Origin: UBA1672 sp965263215
GTDB lineage: Bacteria > Pseudomonadota > Alphaproteobacteria > Micavibrionales > Micavibrionaceae
DNA: 64,000 nucleotides
Reading direction: 5' to 3'
NCBI GenBank assembly: GCA_965263215.1
Contig: OZ253663.1
Location: 1,674,001-1,738,000 of the forward strand
Below the pieces are notes generated by a model that searched no databases, was not told the origin of the DNA, and worked only from the letters and a program-made list of their open reading frames with translations. The translations under genes and the position numbers were made by a program. Position 1 is the first letter of the stretch, and each line of letters starts with the position of its first letter. Positions 28,377 to 37,144 of this stretch are shown here, piece by piece.

Positions 28377-29429
28377 CTAATCCTCAAGTAAGTCCATTTG
28401 ATTTTTTGTTTTACTGGCTGGCGGCGTGATGCCCAGATATTGAAACCCTTTAGCCGATATCATCCGCCCGCGTGGGGTGCGCTGTACAAGGCCTTGCTGC
28501 ATCAAATATGGCTCTATAACATCTTCAATCATATCGCGCTGCTCAGACAAAGCCGCAGCGAGTGTTTCAACGCCCACAGGGCCACCACCATAGTTTTCGG
28601 CGATACAGCATAGATATTTTCTGTCCATTGTGTCTAAACCCGCACCATCAACATCCAGCCTCGAAAGTGCCTGATTAACAAGTTTTTTATCCGTTTCTTT
28701 TTGTCCCGAAGCATCAAAAAAGTCACGAACGCGACGTGTTAATCGTCCTGCGATGCGTGGTGTCCCGCGAGACCGTTTGGCAATTTCCAACGCTGCCTCA
28801 TCTGTCATTGGCATATCCAACAATCGTGCCGTGCGTGCTACGATCAGGGCAAGCTCTTCTGATTTGTAAAACTCCAGCCTTAACGGAATACCAAAACGAT
28901 CACGCAGTGGACTGGTGAGCAAACCACTACGTGTTGTCGCCCCGACAAGCGTAAATGGCGCGAGTTCAATTTGCACAGATCTCGCAGCAGGCCCCTCCCC
29001 GATGATTAAATCTAACTTTCGATCTTCCATTGCAGGATAGAGAATTTCCTCCACCGCCGGATTTAGACGGTGAATTTCATCAATGAATAAAACATCATTG
29101 GGTTGTAAGTTTGTGAGGATTGCGGCCAAGTCACCTGACTTTGCAATCACAGGCCCAGACGTTGCGCGAAATCCCACACCAAGCTCTTTGGCTACTATTT
29201 GTGCCAATGTTGTCTTACCTAATCCCGGTGGGCCAAAAAACAAAACATGATCCATTGCATCAGTGCGCGCCTTTGCGGCCTGAATAAATACGCCTAAATT
29301 ATCCCGCAAATCTTGCTGTCCGATAAACTCTTCGAGAGATAGAGGGCGCAACGCCGTCTCAATGGGTGGTTCACCATCCTTTTGATCTTGTTCCAGTTCA
29401 GGATTTTTTTCTGCGGCACCAACACTCAT
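28377..29429 (-). CDS. ruvB: Holliday junction branch migration helicase RuvB
   Basis: RuvB is the AAA+ motor of branch migration. Walker A is GPPGLGKTTLA (residues about 67-77), Walker B FIDEIHR (about 118-124), sensor 1 GATTRSG and the C-terminal winged helix with TPRGR. The 350-residue length is typical. It overlaps ruvA by 4 bases, so translation is likely coupled. Confidence 0.97.
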   Translation of the reverse strand: MSVGAAEKNPELEQDQKDGEPPIETALRPLSLEEFIGQQDLRDNLGVFIQAAKARTDAMDHVLFFGPPGLGKTTLAQIVAKELGVGFRATSGPVIAKSGDLAAILTNLQPNDVLFIDEIHRLNPAVEEILYPAMEDRKLDLIIGEGPAARSVQIELAPFTLVGATTRSGLLTSPLRDRFGIPLRLEFYKSEELALIVARTARLLDMPMTDEAALEIAKRSRGTPRIAGRLTRRVRDFFDASGQKETDKKLVNQALSRLDVDGAGLDTMDRKYLCCIAENYGGGPVGVETLAAALSEQRDMIEDVIEPYLMQQGLVQRTPRGRMISAKGFQYLGITPPASKTKNQMDLLED

Positions 29430-30049
29430 GCGCTTAACTCCTGTAGAGCCAAGCGGATGAGCACTTGTAAGTTATCATGTTCATTATCATTCGCTTTGCC
29501 TTTGGCGGCGAGCACGGCGCGATACGCATCAGAGGCCGCGTAGCCTAAATTCGTGAGGGCGGAGACAGCGTCTTGATCCACCAGATCGGTAGGTGACGAA
29601 GACGACACTGCGGCCTTAGGGCTATCCGCGGTTGTGGTCATATCAATCTTGCCGGCCTTGTCTTTCAGCTCGGTTAAAATACGTGTCGCAAGCTTTGGCC
29701 CAACACCATCGGCTTGTGTTAATGAGGCCTTATCTTGTGATGCAATAATAAAGGCAAGCTGATCCGCAGGGCACGCCGCCAGAATAGAAAGTCCTGCCTT
29801 CGCGCCAACCCCCTGCACAGAGGTCAGTAATTTAAACCATTGTTGTTCGATGGCATCGGCAAACCCGTATAACGTAATCGCATCTTCGCGGACATTGGTG
29901 ATAATCAGAACGGACGCCGTATCGCCAACTTGACCAATGGATGATAAAGTGCGGCTGCTTGCGTTGATTAAATAGCCAACACCAGAAACATCCAGAATAA
30001 AATGACCCGTGTCGAAACTGTCGATAATGCCGGATAATTTGCCAATCAT
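29426..30049 (-). CDS. ruvA: Holliday junction DNA-binding protein RuvA
   Basis: RuvA binds the four-way junction as a tetramer and loads RuvB. The 207-residue protein has the N-terminal OB-fold (MIGKLSGII), two helix-hairpin-helix motifs (VQGVGAKAGLSIL, ADGVGPKLATRIL) and a C-terminal RuvB-binding domain after a Ser/Asp linker. It overlaps both ruvC and ruvB by 4 bases. Confidence 0.96.
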   Translation of the reverse strand: MIGKLSGIIDSFDTGHFILDVSGVGYLINASSRTLSSIGQVGDTASVLIITNVREDAITLYGFADAIEQQWFKLLTSVQGVGAKAGLSILAACPADQLAFIIASQDKASLTQADGVGPKLATRILTELKDKAGKIDMTTTADSPKAAVSSSSPTDLVDQDAVSALTNLGYAASDAYRAVLAAKGKANDNEHDNLQVLIRLALQELSA

Positions 30050-30543
30050 GATGCTGCACCTAATATAGAGTTACTCAATGTTCTATAATGCGCGTGGGTG
30101 ATCGCCGCGGCAAGAGCGTCAGCCTCATCTTCTGTAATCGTTCCACAGGTAGGCAAAAGCGTTTTTATCATCATCGCGACTTGCTGCTTGCCTGCGTGAC
30201 CGCTACCGACGACAGATTTCTTGATTTTGTTCGCACCGTATTCTTCCACGGGAAGGCCTTTTAGTGCGGGCACCATCATTAAAACACCGCGTGCTTGCCC
30301 TAACTTCAGGGCACTGGCGGGATTTTTATTCACAAAAGTTTCTTCAATTGATACCTCTAATGGCAACCACTCCTCCATAACTGCCGCAAGCCCATGATAC
30401 AATGTTGCAAGTCTTTGTGACATTACTGCTTTAGGATCGGTTCGAATTAAACCGCTAGCAATATATTTTAGAGAACTACCCGAACTACTGATAATGCCCC
30501 AGCCCGTTTTTTGAAGGCCGGGATCAATACCAAGAATACGCAT
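30046..30543 (-). CDS. ruvC: Crossover junction endodeoxyribonuclease RuvC
   Basis: RuvC resolves Holliday junctions by symmetrical nicks. The 165-residue protein has the catalytic Asp in GIDPGLQKTGWG, Glu in SIEETFVNKNP, and the C-terminal DEADALAAAITHAH with the last acidic residues. It starts the ruvCAB operon; the order yebC-ruvC-ruvA-ruvB is conserved. Confidence 0.97.
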   Translation of the reverse strand: MRILGIDPGLQKTGWGIISSSGSSLKYIASGLIRTDPKAVMSQRLATLYHGLAAVMEEWLPLEVSIEETFVNKNPASALKLGQARGVLMMVPALKGLPVEEYGANKIKKSVVGSGHAGKQQVAMMIKTLLPTCGTITEDEADALAAAITHAHYRTLSNSILGAAS

Positions 30544-30555
30544 ATATATTTCCTT

Positions 30556-31311
30556 TTAATTTGCCGAAGCCAGCTTCTCCAGAATTTCATCACTAATTTC
30601 AAAGTTCACTGTGACGTTTTGCACATCGTCATTATCTTCTAATGCCTCGATCAACTTCATAACAGATTCAGCCTGCCCTTCATCCACTTCCGCTGTGACA
30701 TTAGGCATCCATATTAATCCCTGACGCTCCGGCTCCCCATACTTCGCTTCTAATGCGTCGCGTACCTCTGCGAAATCTTCTGTGGTACAGTGAATTTCAT
30801 GATATTCATCGTTACTTTCAACATCTGATGCGCCCGCTTCGAAGGCTGCTTCGAACATCTCATCGGCAGTAGCCTTATCTATAGGAAATACAATTTCAGC
30901 GATCTGATCGAACATAAAATTAACGCTGCCCGTCGTACCAAGATTACCGCCGTGTTTTGTGAAGGCCGCGCGCATTTCTGCTGCGGTTCTGTTTTTATTA
31001 TCCGTGAGTGTTTCAACAATAACAGCTACACCGCCTACACCGAATCCCTCATAGCGCATTTCTTCATAATTCTCACCTTCGCCGCCGCCGACACCTTTTT
31101 GTATGTTTTTTTCAATTCCATCTTTAGGCATGGACTGACCACGCGCAGTTGCAATGGCAAGACGTAAGCGCGGATTCATATCAGGATCACCACCGCCTAA
31201 TTTCGCCGCTACGTATATCTCACGCCCAAGTTTGGAAAATAACTTTGCGCGCTGTGCGTCCGCTTTTCCTTTTTTATGTTTGATGTTTGCCCATTTGGAA
31301 TGACCTGCCAT
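30556..31311 (-). CDS. yebC: YebC/PmpR-family transcriptional or translational regulator
   Basis: The 251-residue protein has the invariant N terminus MAGHSKWANIKHKKGKADA and the acidic three-domain shape of the family. Family members act as DNA-binding regulators and some help ribosomes at polyproline stretches. It lies upstream of ruvC, as is typical. TATAAT (minus strand, 31353-31358) about 40 bases upstream is a possible -10 box. Confidence 0.96.
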   Translation of the reverse strand: MAGHSKWANIKHKKGKADAQRAKLFSKLGREIYVAAKLGGGDPDMNPRLRLAIATARGQSMPKDGIEKNIQKGVGGGEGENYEEMRYEGFGVGGVAVIVETLTDNKNRTAAEMRAAFTKHGGNLGTTGSVNFMFDQIAEIVFPIDKATADEMFEAAFEAGASDVESNDEYHEIHCTTEDFAEVRDALEAKYGEPERQGLIWMPNVTAEVDEGQAESVMKLIEALEDNDDVQNVTVNFEISDEILEKLASAN

Positions 31312-31458
31312 AATATTTTTACTCTTTTTTGTATTTATTTTGCGATAATAAAATTATAGGGTGGGCGTTAAATAAATAAAAGAGCCAAATCTACTTTTTA
31401 AGTTTTTCAAAATCATAACGCTCTCAAAGTTGAAAACGGATTTAAAGACGCAGAATAT

Positions 31459-32013
31459 ATGTCGTATAACCTACAAAATATCCAAATCCTGTTGGTAGAA
31501 GATAATCAGCCGATGCTAAAGCTGATTAAAACAGTTCTTCTCTCTTTTGGCGTTGGAAACGTTATAACCGCTCTTAATGGAGAAGAAGCGTTTAAAGAGT
31601 TTTGCCTTTTTAACCCTGATCTTGTTATCACTGACTGGATGATGTCACCATGCGATGGTTTGCAGCTAAGTGAAATGATCAGAACGAATCCTAAAAGCCC
31701 TAATAAATTTGTGCCCATTATTCTAATGACGGGGTTCAGTGAAAAACGCCGCGTTTTAAGCGCACGCGATGGCGGCGTAACAGAATTTATGGTGAAACCT
31801 TTCAACACGCGTGACTTATACCGCAGGTTGCATAAAATTATTGAGGCGCCACGCCAATTTGTAAAATGCGATGAGTATTTTGGGCCCGACAGGCGCCGTA
31901 AACCAAAGGGTGAATATGCAGGTGACAAACGTCGTTATAACGATGAAAAACAAGCCAAAGATACTGAGGCTGAAGCAGATGAAGTACCATTAAACGATAT
32001 AGACTTTAGGTAA
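31459..32013 (+). CDS. Response regulator with receiver domain
   Basis: The 184-residue protein is a single CheY-like receiver (residues about 8-125) with a short C-terminal extension. VEDNQ carries the acidic pair, DLVITDWMMSP the phospho-acceptor Asp, MTGFSE the conserved Thr and VKPFN the Lys. The C-terminal tail has FGPDRRRKPKG and many charged residues and no DNA-binding domain. It is followed 6 bases later by an unknown helical gene, so the two likely form a unit. No histidine kinase is nearby. Confidence 0.93.
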   Translation: MSYNLQNIQILLVEDNQPMLKLIKTVLLSFGVGNVITALNGEEAFKEFCLFNPDLVITDWMMSPCDGLQLSEMIRTNPKSPNKFVPIILMTGFSEKRRVLSARDGGVTEFMVKPFNTRDLYRRLHKIIEAPRQFVKCDEYFGPDRRRKPKGEYAGDKRRYNDEKQAKDTEAEADEVPLNDIDFR

Positions 32014-32019
32014 TTCAAG

Positions 32020-32562
32020 ATGGACGTAAAACACTACAACCAAAAACGATTACGTAATGCCAAGTTCATTACACCGCCCAATGTTTTAAAAGCCAAGGTT
32101 GGATATGGCGGTTTAAGTGACGCAGTATTAGAGCGTGCACAAAACGTTCTTGAAAACAATACCGAAGATTTTCGGCCATTGGGGGAGCTTTATTTAAAGC
32201 AAATGAAAGACGGCATTGATTACGTCGCAAAATTAGGACACCCCACAAATAAAGAAGAAGATATCGCGCGTATTTTATTCCCTTGCGTCCAGCTAAAAGC
32301 CAACGGCGGAATGTTTCATTACCCGTTAATTACACGCATTGCAGAGCGTTTTGTCCAGTTTATGGAGGTTGTTGAAAAACTAGATGCTGAAACACTGGAC
32401 ATTACATTAGCATTCTACACGACACTAAAGATTGTTATTAACGGTGAAATCAGAGGTGACGGCGGCCCAAAGGGAAATGCCTTGGTTGAGGAATTAAACG
32501 GCGCTTGTATGCGCTACTTCGAAAAGCATAGTGATACCTATGGAAACAATCCTATTGGCTAA
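32020..32562 (+). CDS. Unknown helical protein paired with a response regulator
   Basis: I do not recognise this 180-residue protein. It looks all-helical, with no signal peptide or membrane span, and it contains a histidine-poor sequence with NNTEDFRPLGELYLKQM and a C-terminal NELGACM-like segment. It starts 6 bases after the response regulator and overlaps the convergent ymdB-type gene by 4 bases. A partner or phosphotransfer role is only a guess from the neighbour. Confidence 0.6.
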   Translation: MDVKHYNQKRLRNAKFITPPNVLKAKVGYGGLSDAVLERAQNVLENNTEDFRPLGELYLKQMKDGIDYVAKLGHPTNKEEDIARILFPCVQLKANGGMFHYPLITRIAERFVQFMEVVEKLDAETLDITLAFYTTLKIVINGEIRGDGGPKGNALVEELNGACMRYFEKHSDTYGNNPIG

Positions 32563-33377
32563 TTTTTCGGCATCGCCTCACTCAGAACATCCCCTATACG
32601 TAGAGGTTCAATAGATTTGGCCTTACCGGTATGGTCACTGGTCACAATCAGTGCGCCACATAGCATCATATTCTCACTCGCAGGAATAAAATGTGCCCCC
32701 GGTAATTTATGCGTAAATTTTGAGATGGCCGTTTCTTTTTTCACGCCAATGACACTGTCATAATCCCCCGTCATACCCGCATCTGTCATATAGGCCGTAC
32801 CACCATTCATGATATGGGCATCTGCCGTTGGCACATGCGTGTGCGTACCAATAACACCTGAAATTCGTCCTGCGAAATGATGGCCGAATGACATTTTTTC
32901 TGATGTTGCCTCACCATGAAGATCAACAAAGATCGCATCACAATTTTTGCCAAGTTTATATTCTGATAGAATGTCTTCCATTCGCGCAAATGGATCATCT
33001 AGCGCATCCATAAACAAACGACACATCATGTTTACAACCAGTATTTTACGGCCATCCATAAGTTCATGCATATAAAAGCCATTACCCGGTGTTGTCGGCT
33101 CGGGAAAGTTGGCGGGGCGTAGCAATTTCGGATCACGGGTAATATATTTCAAAATCTCACGCTGATCCCAAACATGATTGCCTGTGGTAATCACATCTGT
33201 ACCCCATTCATAAAATTGGGCGCAAAACTTTTCAGTGATGCCACGCCCGTGCGCAGCATTTTCACCATTCACAATGGCGACATCAACATTCAGATCTTCT
33301 TTCAGTTGTGGCAGATATTTTTCCAACGCTTCGCGCCCTGCTCTGCCCATAATATCGCCAACAAATAAAATTCTCAT
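32559..33377 (-). CDS. YmdB-family metallophosphoesterase
   Basis: The 272-residue protein is a metal-dependent phosphodiesterase of the TIGR00282/YmdB family; the Bacillus member hydrolyses cyclic nucleotides. Motifs are GDIMGRAGRE, NGENAAHGRGIT, GNHVWD and the C-terminal GTHTHVPTAD. It is followed downstream by the unknown helical gene on the opposite strand. The upstream gene is 5-formyl-THF cyclo-ligase, same direction. Confidence 0.92.
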   Translation of the reverse strand: MRILFVGDIMGRAGREALEKYLPQLKEDLNVDVAIVNGENAAHGRGITEKFCAQFYEWGTDVITTGNHVWDQREILKYITRDPKLLRPANFPEPTTPGNGFYMHELMDGRKILVVNMMCRLFMDALDDPFARMEDILSEYKLGKNCDAIFVDLHGEATSEKMSFGHHFAGRISGVIGTHTHVPTADAHIMNGGTAYMTDAGMTGDYDSVIGVKKETAISKFTHKLPGAHFIPASENMMLCGALIVTSDHTGKAKSIEPLRIGDVLSEAMPKN

Positions 33378-33398
33378 AGTTATACTTTCTAATTCAGA

Positions 33399-33986
33399 TT
33401 AAAACCGCGTTGCATTCTGCTCGGTGATAATCCAATCCATTTTTACATCATGCTCTTCCGTAGGAAGACTAAATAAACATGCCTGCTTCGCATAGCCAAG
33501 TCCTACGGCTGTTATTTCTTTATTATTTTTATATTCAGTAAGAGTCGAATCATAATATCCACCGCCATAACCAAGACGATACCCGCGGCGATCAAAGGCC
33601 AATAAAGGGACGAGGAATATATCAGGCTCTAACCACTGCGTATCATCATCAATCACAGGATGACTGACATCAAACATGCCAGTGGTCATGTCTATGCCTT
33701 CATGCCAGCGCGCAAATTTAAGTATGCGGCTATCTTTTTCAATGACAGGTAAAGTGACTTTTGCATTTTTTTCAATAATCGCGTCAATCAGCATCAATGT
33801 ATCAAGCTCTCGCCCCTTCGGCCAATAGGCTGCGACGACGGTATTTTCATCGATATCAATATGATCAAAGAATATAGAGCACAGAGATTCTTGCTCTTCA
33901 GCGTTTAAAGACAACAGCCCGCGTGTTCTTTTAGCTTCGGCGCGCAAGGCTCGTTTTTTGATGTCTATATTATCGTTATCGTTCAT
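33399..33986 (-). CDS. 5-formyltetrahydrofolate cyclo-ligase
   Basis: This enzyme converts 5-formyl-THF to 5,10-methenyl-THF with ATP. The 195-residue product has the Arg/Lys-rich N terminus KKRALRAEAKRTRG, AAYWPKGRELDT and the GYRLGYGGGYYD ATP-binding motif. ATG 33986 is preferred; a TTG at 33998 lies four codons upstream. It lies directly downstream of the 6S RNA and zapA, the same arrangement as ygfA-ssrS-zapA in many proteobacteria. Confidence 0.93.
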   Translation of the reverse strand: MNDNDNIDIKKRALRAEAKRTRGLLSLNAEEQESLCSIFFDHIDIDENTVVAAYWPKGRELDTLMLIDAIIEKNAKVTLPVIEKDSRILKFARWHEGIDMTTGMFDVSHPVIDDDTQWLEPDIFLVPLLAFDRRGYRLGYGGGYYDSTLTEYKNNKEITAVGLGYAKQACLFSLPTEEHDVKMDWIITEQNATRF

Positions 33987-34009
33987 ATACAAAACCAAAC
34001 TAAATAAAG

Positions 34010-34182
34010 TGTGCCGCGAGAGCCGTGTGCGTTTGGTATCTTCGCGGGGTCCTGAAAGTCAGGTGGGCACCGTGATGACTAAGCCCCCCGGGCGAACCGA
34101 TTGGGCAAAGTCAGGGACAGCTCCCTATGCGAAAAAGCATCGACCACCGAGATAAAGCCGCATGCACGCACTCCGCAGCACG
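34010..34182 (-). ncRNA. ssrS: 6S RNA
   Basis: The RNA lies on the minus strand between zapA and the cyclo-ligase, its conserved place in proteobacteria. The two ends are complementary over a long imperfect stem (GTGC near one end and GCAC at the other, with GC-rich continuation), and the middle is less paired, matching 6S RNA's promoter-like bubble between arms. The ends are approximate, about 173 nt. It binds RNA polymerase holoenzyme and lowers transcription in stationary phase. A search with a 6S covariance model would settle it. Confidence 0.8.
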
Positions 34183-34187
34183 AAAGG

Positions 34188-34193
34188 GTTATA
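34188..34193 (-). promoter_or_regulatory. Putative -10 element of the 6S RNA
   Basis: On the minus strand TATAAC lies about 6 bases before the predicted 5' end of the RNA. A -35 box is not clear. Confidence 0.4.
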
Positions 34194-34239
34194 TCATGAT
34201 TTTCTTAAAAATGTAGAAATTTTAAGCACACAGATTTGA

Positions 34240-34617
34240 TTAAGCCGCCTCGGAGCCGTGAATACGTCCGGCGATCCGTTCAATCTTACCGGCTAGCTGA
34301 TCTATGGCTTGCGCAATCATGGCTTCTTCTTCCGGTGGTGTACCGTGATTATGTTGTTGTACGGGAAGGCCTTGCTGCGCATCACGCAGTTGGTGTTGTA
34401 ATGCAATCATTTCATCACGTAATTCATAAATTTCATCGGCGAGAACAAGCGTTGTTAATACGAATAGATGGGAATCATTTGTAGCCGCACCTGCTGCAGA
34501 GATATCTTGAAGCCGTGAGTCGACATAACCGGCAAGCTCGTTTAAACGCTCTTCTTGTCCTTCATCGCAAGATAGTCCATATCCGCGATTATTAATCTTT
34601 AATGTAACTTCTGCCAT
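34240..34617 (-). CDS. zapA: Cell division protein ZapA
   Basis: ZapA bundles FtsZ filaments at midcell. The 125-residue protein opens with MAEVTLKINNRGYGLSCDEGQEERL, has LAGYVDSRL and a long helix for the coiled-coil dimer, and ends in a variable tail. It lies upstream of 6S RNA and 4 bases from the small coiled-coil gene upstream. Confidence 0.93.
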   Translation of the reverse strand: MAEVTLKINNRGYGLSCDEGQEERLNELAGYVDSRLQDISAAGAATNDSHLFVLTTLVLADEIYELRDEMIALQHQLRDAQQGLPVQQHNHGTPPEEEAMIAQAIDQLAGKIERIAGRIHGSEAA

Positions 34618-34621
34618 AATC

Positions 34622-34873
34622 TTATCCTTCGTCTTTCAGCATATCTTCGACGGTCTGGATTGCCTTATCCAAACGTTTGGCAACAAAATCAACGTCGATA
34701 ACATTGCCTGAATCATCACGTAACTCAGTTTCGGCTTTTGCTTGCTCTATTTGGCGCGCAACTTCCTCAAGTGGGACGTAATCCATAAGTGCGTTTTCGA
34801 CACTACTGACTGATACGTCAAGCTTACCAACAGCATTATCAAGTTTTTCTAAGGCAAATCTAATTGATGACAT
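34622..34873 (-). CDS. Small coiled-coil protein (DUF4164-like)
   Basis: The 83-residue protein is predicted to be mostly one helix with heptad-like Leu/Val spacing (IRFALEKLDNAVGKLDVSVSSVENAL). Proteins of this kind sit upstream of zapA in alphaproteobacteria, and the two may work together in division. No other motif is visible. Confidence 0.75.
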   Translation of the reverse strand: MSSIRFALEKLDNAVGKLDVSVSSVENALMDYVPLEEVARQIEQAKAETELRDDSGNVIDVDFVAKRLDKAIQTVEDMLKDEG

Positions 34874-35071
34874 GAGTGGGGAATCCCTAGTGATTTACAA
34901 GTAACTTTAATACACTACACCTTACCAAAGTCACCCCATGTAAGGTCAAGGCGATGAGGCTGTTTTTTCGAATTAAACCACAGCATTTTACGCTCGGGGC
35001 TTGACCTTGACGATTTACCATTGCATGGTGTTTTCGACTTTCCGTATATACAGATTTATAGGTTTTTTCGA

Positions 35072-37096
35072 ATGACAAACGCAAGCGCTGCACCAATTTC
35101 CTCTCAATCAAATACTAATTTATCCCCACAACAACTTAAAGATATGTCCAATGCTATCCGCGCCCTATCCATGGATGCGGTACAAAAGGCAAATTCAGGT
35201 CACCCTGGTATGCCGATGGGAATGGCCGATGTTGCAACAGTGCTATATTCCAAATTTTTAAAGTTTGATGCGAAAAACCCTGAATGGGCGGATCGTGATC
35301 GTTTTGTTCTGTCAGCGGGGCATGGCTCCATGTTGCTCTATGCCGTTAATTACCTATGTGGTTATGAGAAAATGACTTTGGAGCAAATTAAGAATTTCAG
35401 ACAGCTCGGTGCAATTACCGCAGGTCACCCTGAGGTAGAGCATGACGCAGGTATTGAAACAACCACAGGCCCCTTGGGACAAGGTATATCGACTGCCGTT
35501 GGTATGGCATTGGCGGAGCGTATCTTAAATGCGCGCTATGACGACAGTCTCGTTGATCACTATACATACGTGATTGCCAGTGACGGTGATTTGATGGAAG
35601 GCATCAGCCATGAGGCTTGTTCACTCGCGGGGCATCAGAAATTAGATAAGCTTATTGTACTTTACGATGATAACGGTATTTCCATTGATGGTAAAACCGA
35701 CCTTACATTTATTGATGACACCCCTGCCCGCTTTAAGGCTTATGGCTGGGATGTTCAAGATATTGATGGTCATGATTACGGCGCCATCGAAACCGCAATC
35801 GCTAACGCGCAAAAAACGAAAACACCAAGCCTGATTTGCTGTAAGACGAAAATCGGTTTTGGCGCACCAACAAAAGAAGGTAGCTCATCTTCTCATGGTG
35901 CTCCCTTAGGTGAAGACGAAATTAAAGGCGCGCGTGAAAATTTAGGTTGGCCACACGGCGAATTTGAAGTGCCGGAAGATATTTTGGCGCTATGGCGCGC
36001 GATTGGTTCACAAGGCAATGCAGAACAGAGCGCGTGGCAAGCACGTTTACAGTCTCATGATATGCAAAATTGTTTCGTAAAGGCGCATGCGGGCGATTAT
36101 GCAGGCGCGATAGATCCGATCATTGCTGAATTGAAGGAAAACTTCGCATCAGAAAAGCCGAAGAAAGCCACACGCCAAACATCTGGTATGTGCCTGGAAA
36201 AACTCGTTGACCGCCTGTGGCTTCTGATCGGTGGATCGGCTGACTTAACAGGATCAAACAATACAAAGGTTGCCGCATCTAAGGTAATCGACAGTAATGA
36301 CTACGGCGGAAATTACATTAACTATGGTGTGCGTGAGCATGCCATGGCCGCCGCTATGAATGGTATTGCTTTGCACGGTGGCCTATTACCTTACGCGGGA
36401 ACATTCCTGCAATTTGCAGATTACTCACGTCCTGCTATCCGTTTGGGTGCCTTAATGGAACAGCGCGTTGTTCATGTCATGACGCATGATTCTATTGGTC
36501 TAGGTGAAGATGGCCCGACACACCAACCTGTTGAGCATTTCTCTGCACTACGTGCAATTCCGAATTGTTACCTTTATCGCCCATGCGATGGCATTGAAAC
36601 CGCCGAGAGCTGGCAGCTTGCGATTAACAACAAGACTGCACCATCCGTTCTTGCGCTGACACGTCAAGGTTTGCCAACACTGTGTGATAATCGTGAAGAT
36701 AACCTGACAGCCAAAGGTGCGTATATATTGAAAGAAACCGGTGGTGATCCCGAAATCACATTATTTGCATCTGGGTCAGAGGTTGAAATTGCACATGAAG
36801 CGTATGAACATTTTGCATCACAAGGTAAAGCCGTTCGCTTGGTCTCTTGCCCATGTCTGGATTTATTCTGGGAGCAAGACGGCGAATACATTCAAAACCT
36901 GATTTGCAACAAAAGCATCAAGGTTGGCGTTGAAGCTGGCATTCGTCAAAGCTGGGATCGCTTAATCGGTGGACACAGTATATTCATCGGTATGGACAGT
37001 TTCGGAGCGTCTGCACCGGCATCTGATCTATATGAACATTTCGGCATCACAAGTCAGGCGATTATTGAATCTGTTGAAAAGGCACTTGCAAAATAA
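35072..37096 (+). CDS. tkt: Transketolase
   Basis: Transketolase moves two-carbon units between sugar phosphates with thiamine diphosphate. The 674-residue form starts at ATG 35072 (MTNASAAPISS). The TPP motif is SDGDLMEGISHE with later DNGISID, and the pyrimidine-domain Glu lies in GVREHAMAAAMNG. LIGGSADLTGSN is the typical central motif. TTG 35021 would add 17 residues that look like non-coding sequence. It is followed by gap, in a glycolysis and pentose-phosphate group. A 9-bp inverted repeat (AAGGTCAAG at 34942-34950 and CTTGACCTT at 35000-35008) lies upstream. Confidence 0.96.
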   Translation: MTNASAAPISSQSNTNLSPQQLKDMSNAIRALSMDAVQKANSGHPGMPMGMADVATVLYSKFLKFDAKNPEWADRDRFVLSAGHGSMLLYAVNYLCGYEKMTLEQIKNFRQLGAITAGHPEVEHDAGIETTTGPLGQGISTAVGMALAERILNARYDDSLVDHYTYVIASDGDLMEGISHEACSLAGHQKLDKLIVLYDDNGISIDGKTDLTFIDDTPARFKAYGWDVQDIDGHDYGAIETAIANAQKTKTPSLICCKTKIGFGAPTKEGSSSSHGAPLGEDEIKGARENLGWPHGEFEVPEDILALWRAIGSQGNAEQSAWQARLQSHDMQNCFVKAHAGDYAGAIDPIIAELKENFASEKPKKATRQTSGMCLEKLVDRLWLLIGGSADLTGSNNTKVAASKVIDSNDYGGNYINYGVREHAMAAAMNGIALHGGLLPYAGTFLQFADYSRPAIRLGALMEQRVVHVMTHDSIGLGEDGPTHQPVEHFSALRAIPNCYLYRPCDGIETAESWQLAINNKTAPSVLALTRQGLPTLCDNREDNLTAKGAYILKETGGDPEITLFASGSEVEIAHEAYEHFASQGKAVRLVSCPCLDLFWEQDGEYIQNLICNKSIKVGVEAGIRQSWDRLIGGHSIFIGMDSFGASAPASDLYEHFGITSQAIIESVEKALAK

Positions 37097-37144
37097 ACCA
37101 AGAGCGTTAAAACACTCATAAAAATTATACGGAGTTGATTACAC

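Noticed and set aside
35021..35071. An N-terminal extension of transketolase from TTG 35021
   Set aside because: The added residues are atypical and ATG 35072 gives the usual family start.
34887..35111. A minus-strand frame over the tkt upstream region
   Set aside because: It spans the tkt start and has no ribosome-binding site or motif.
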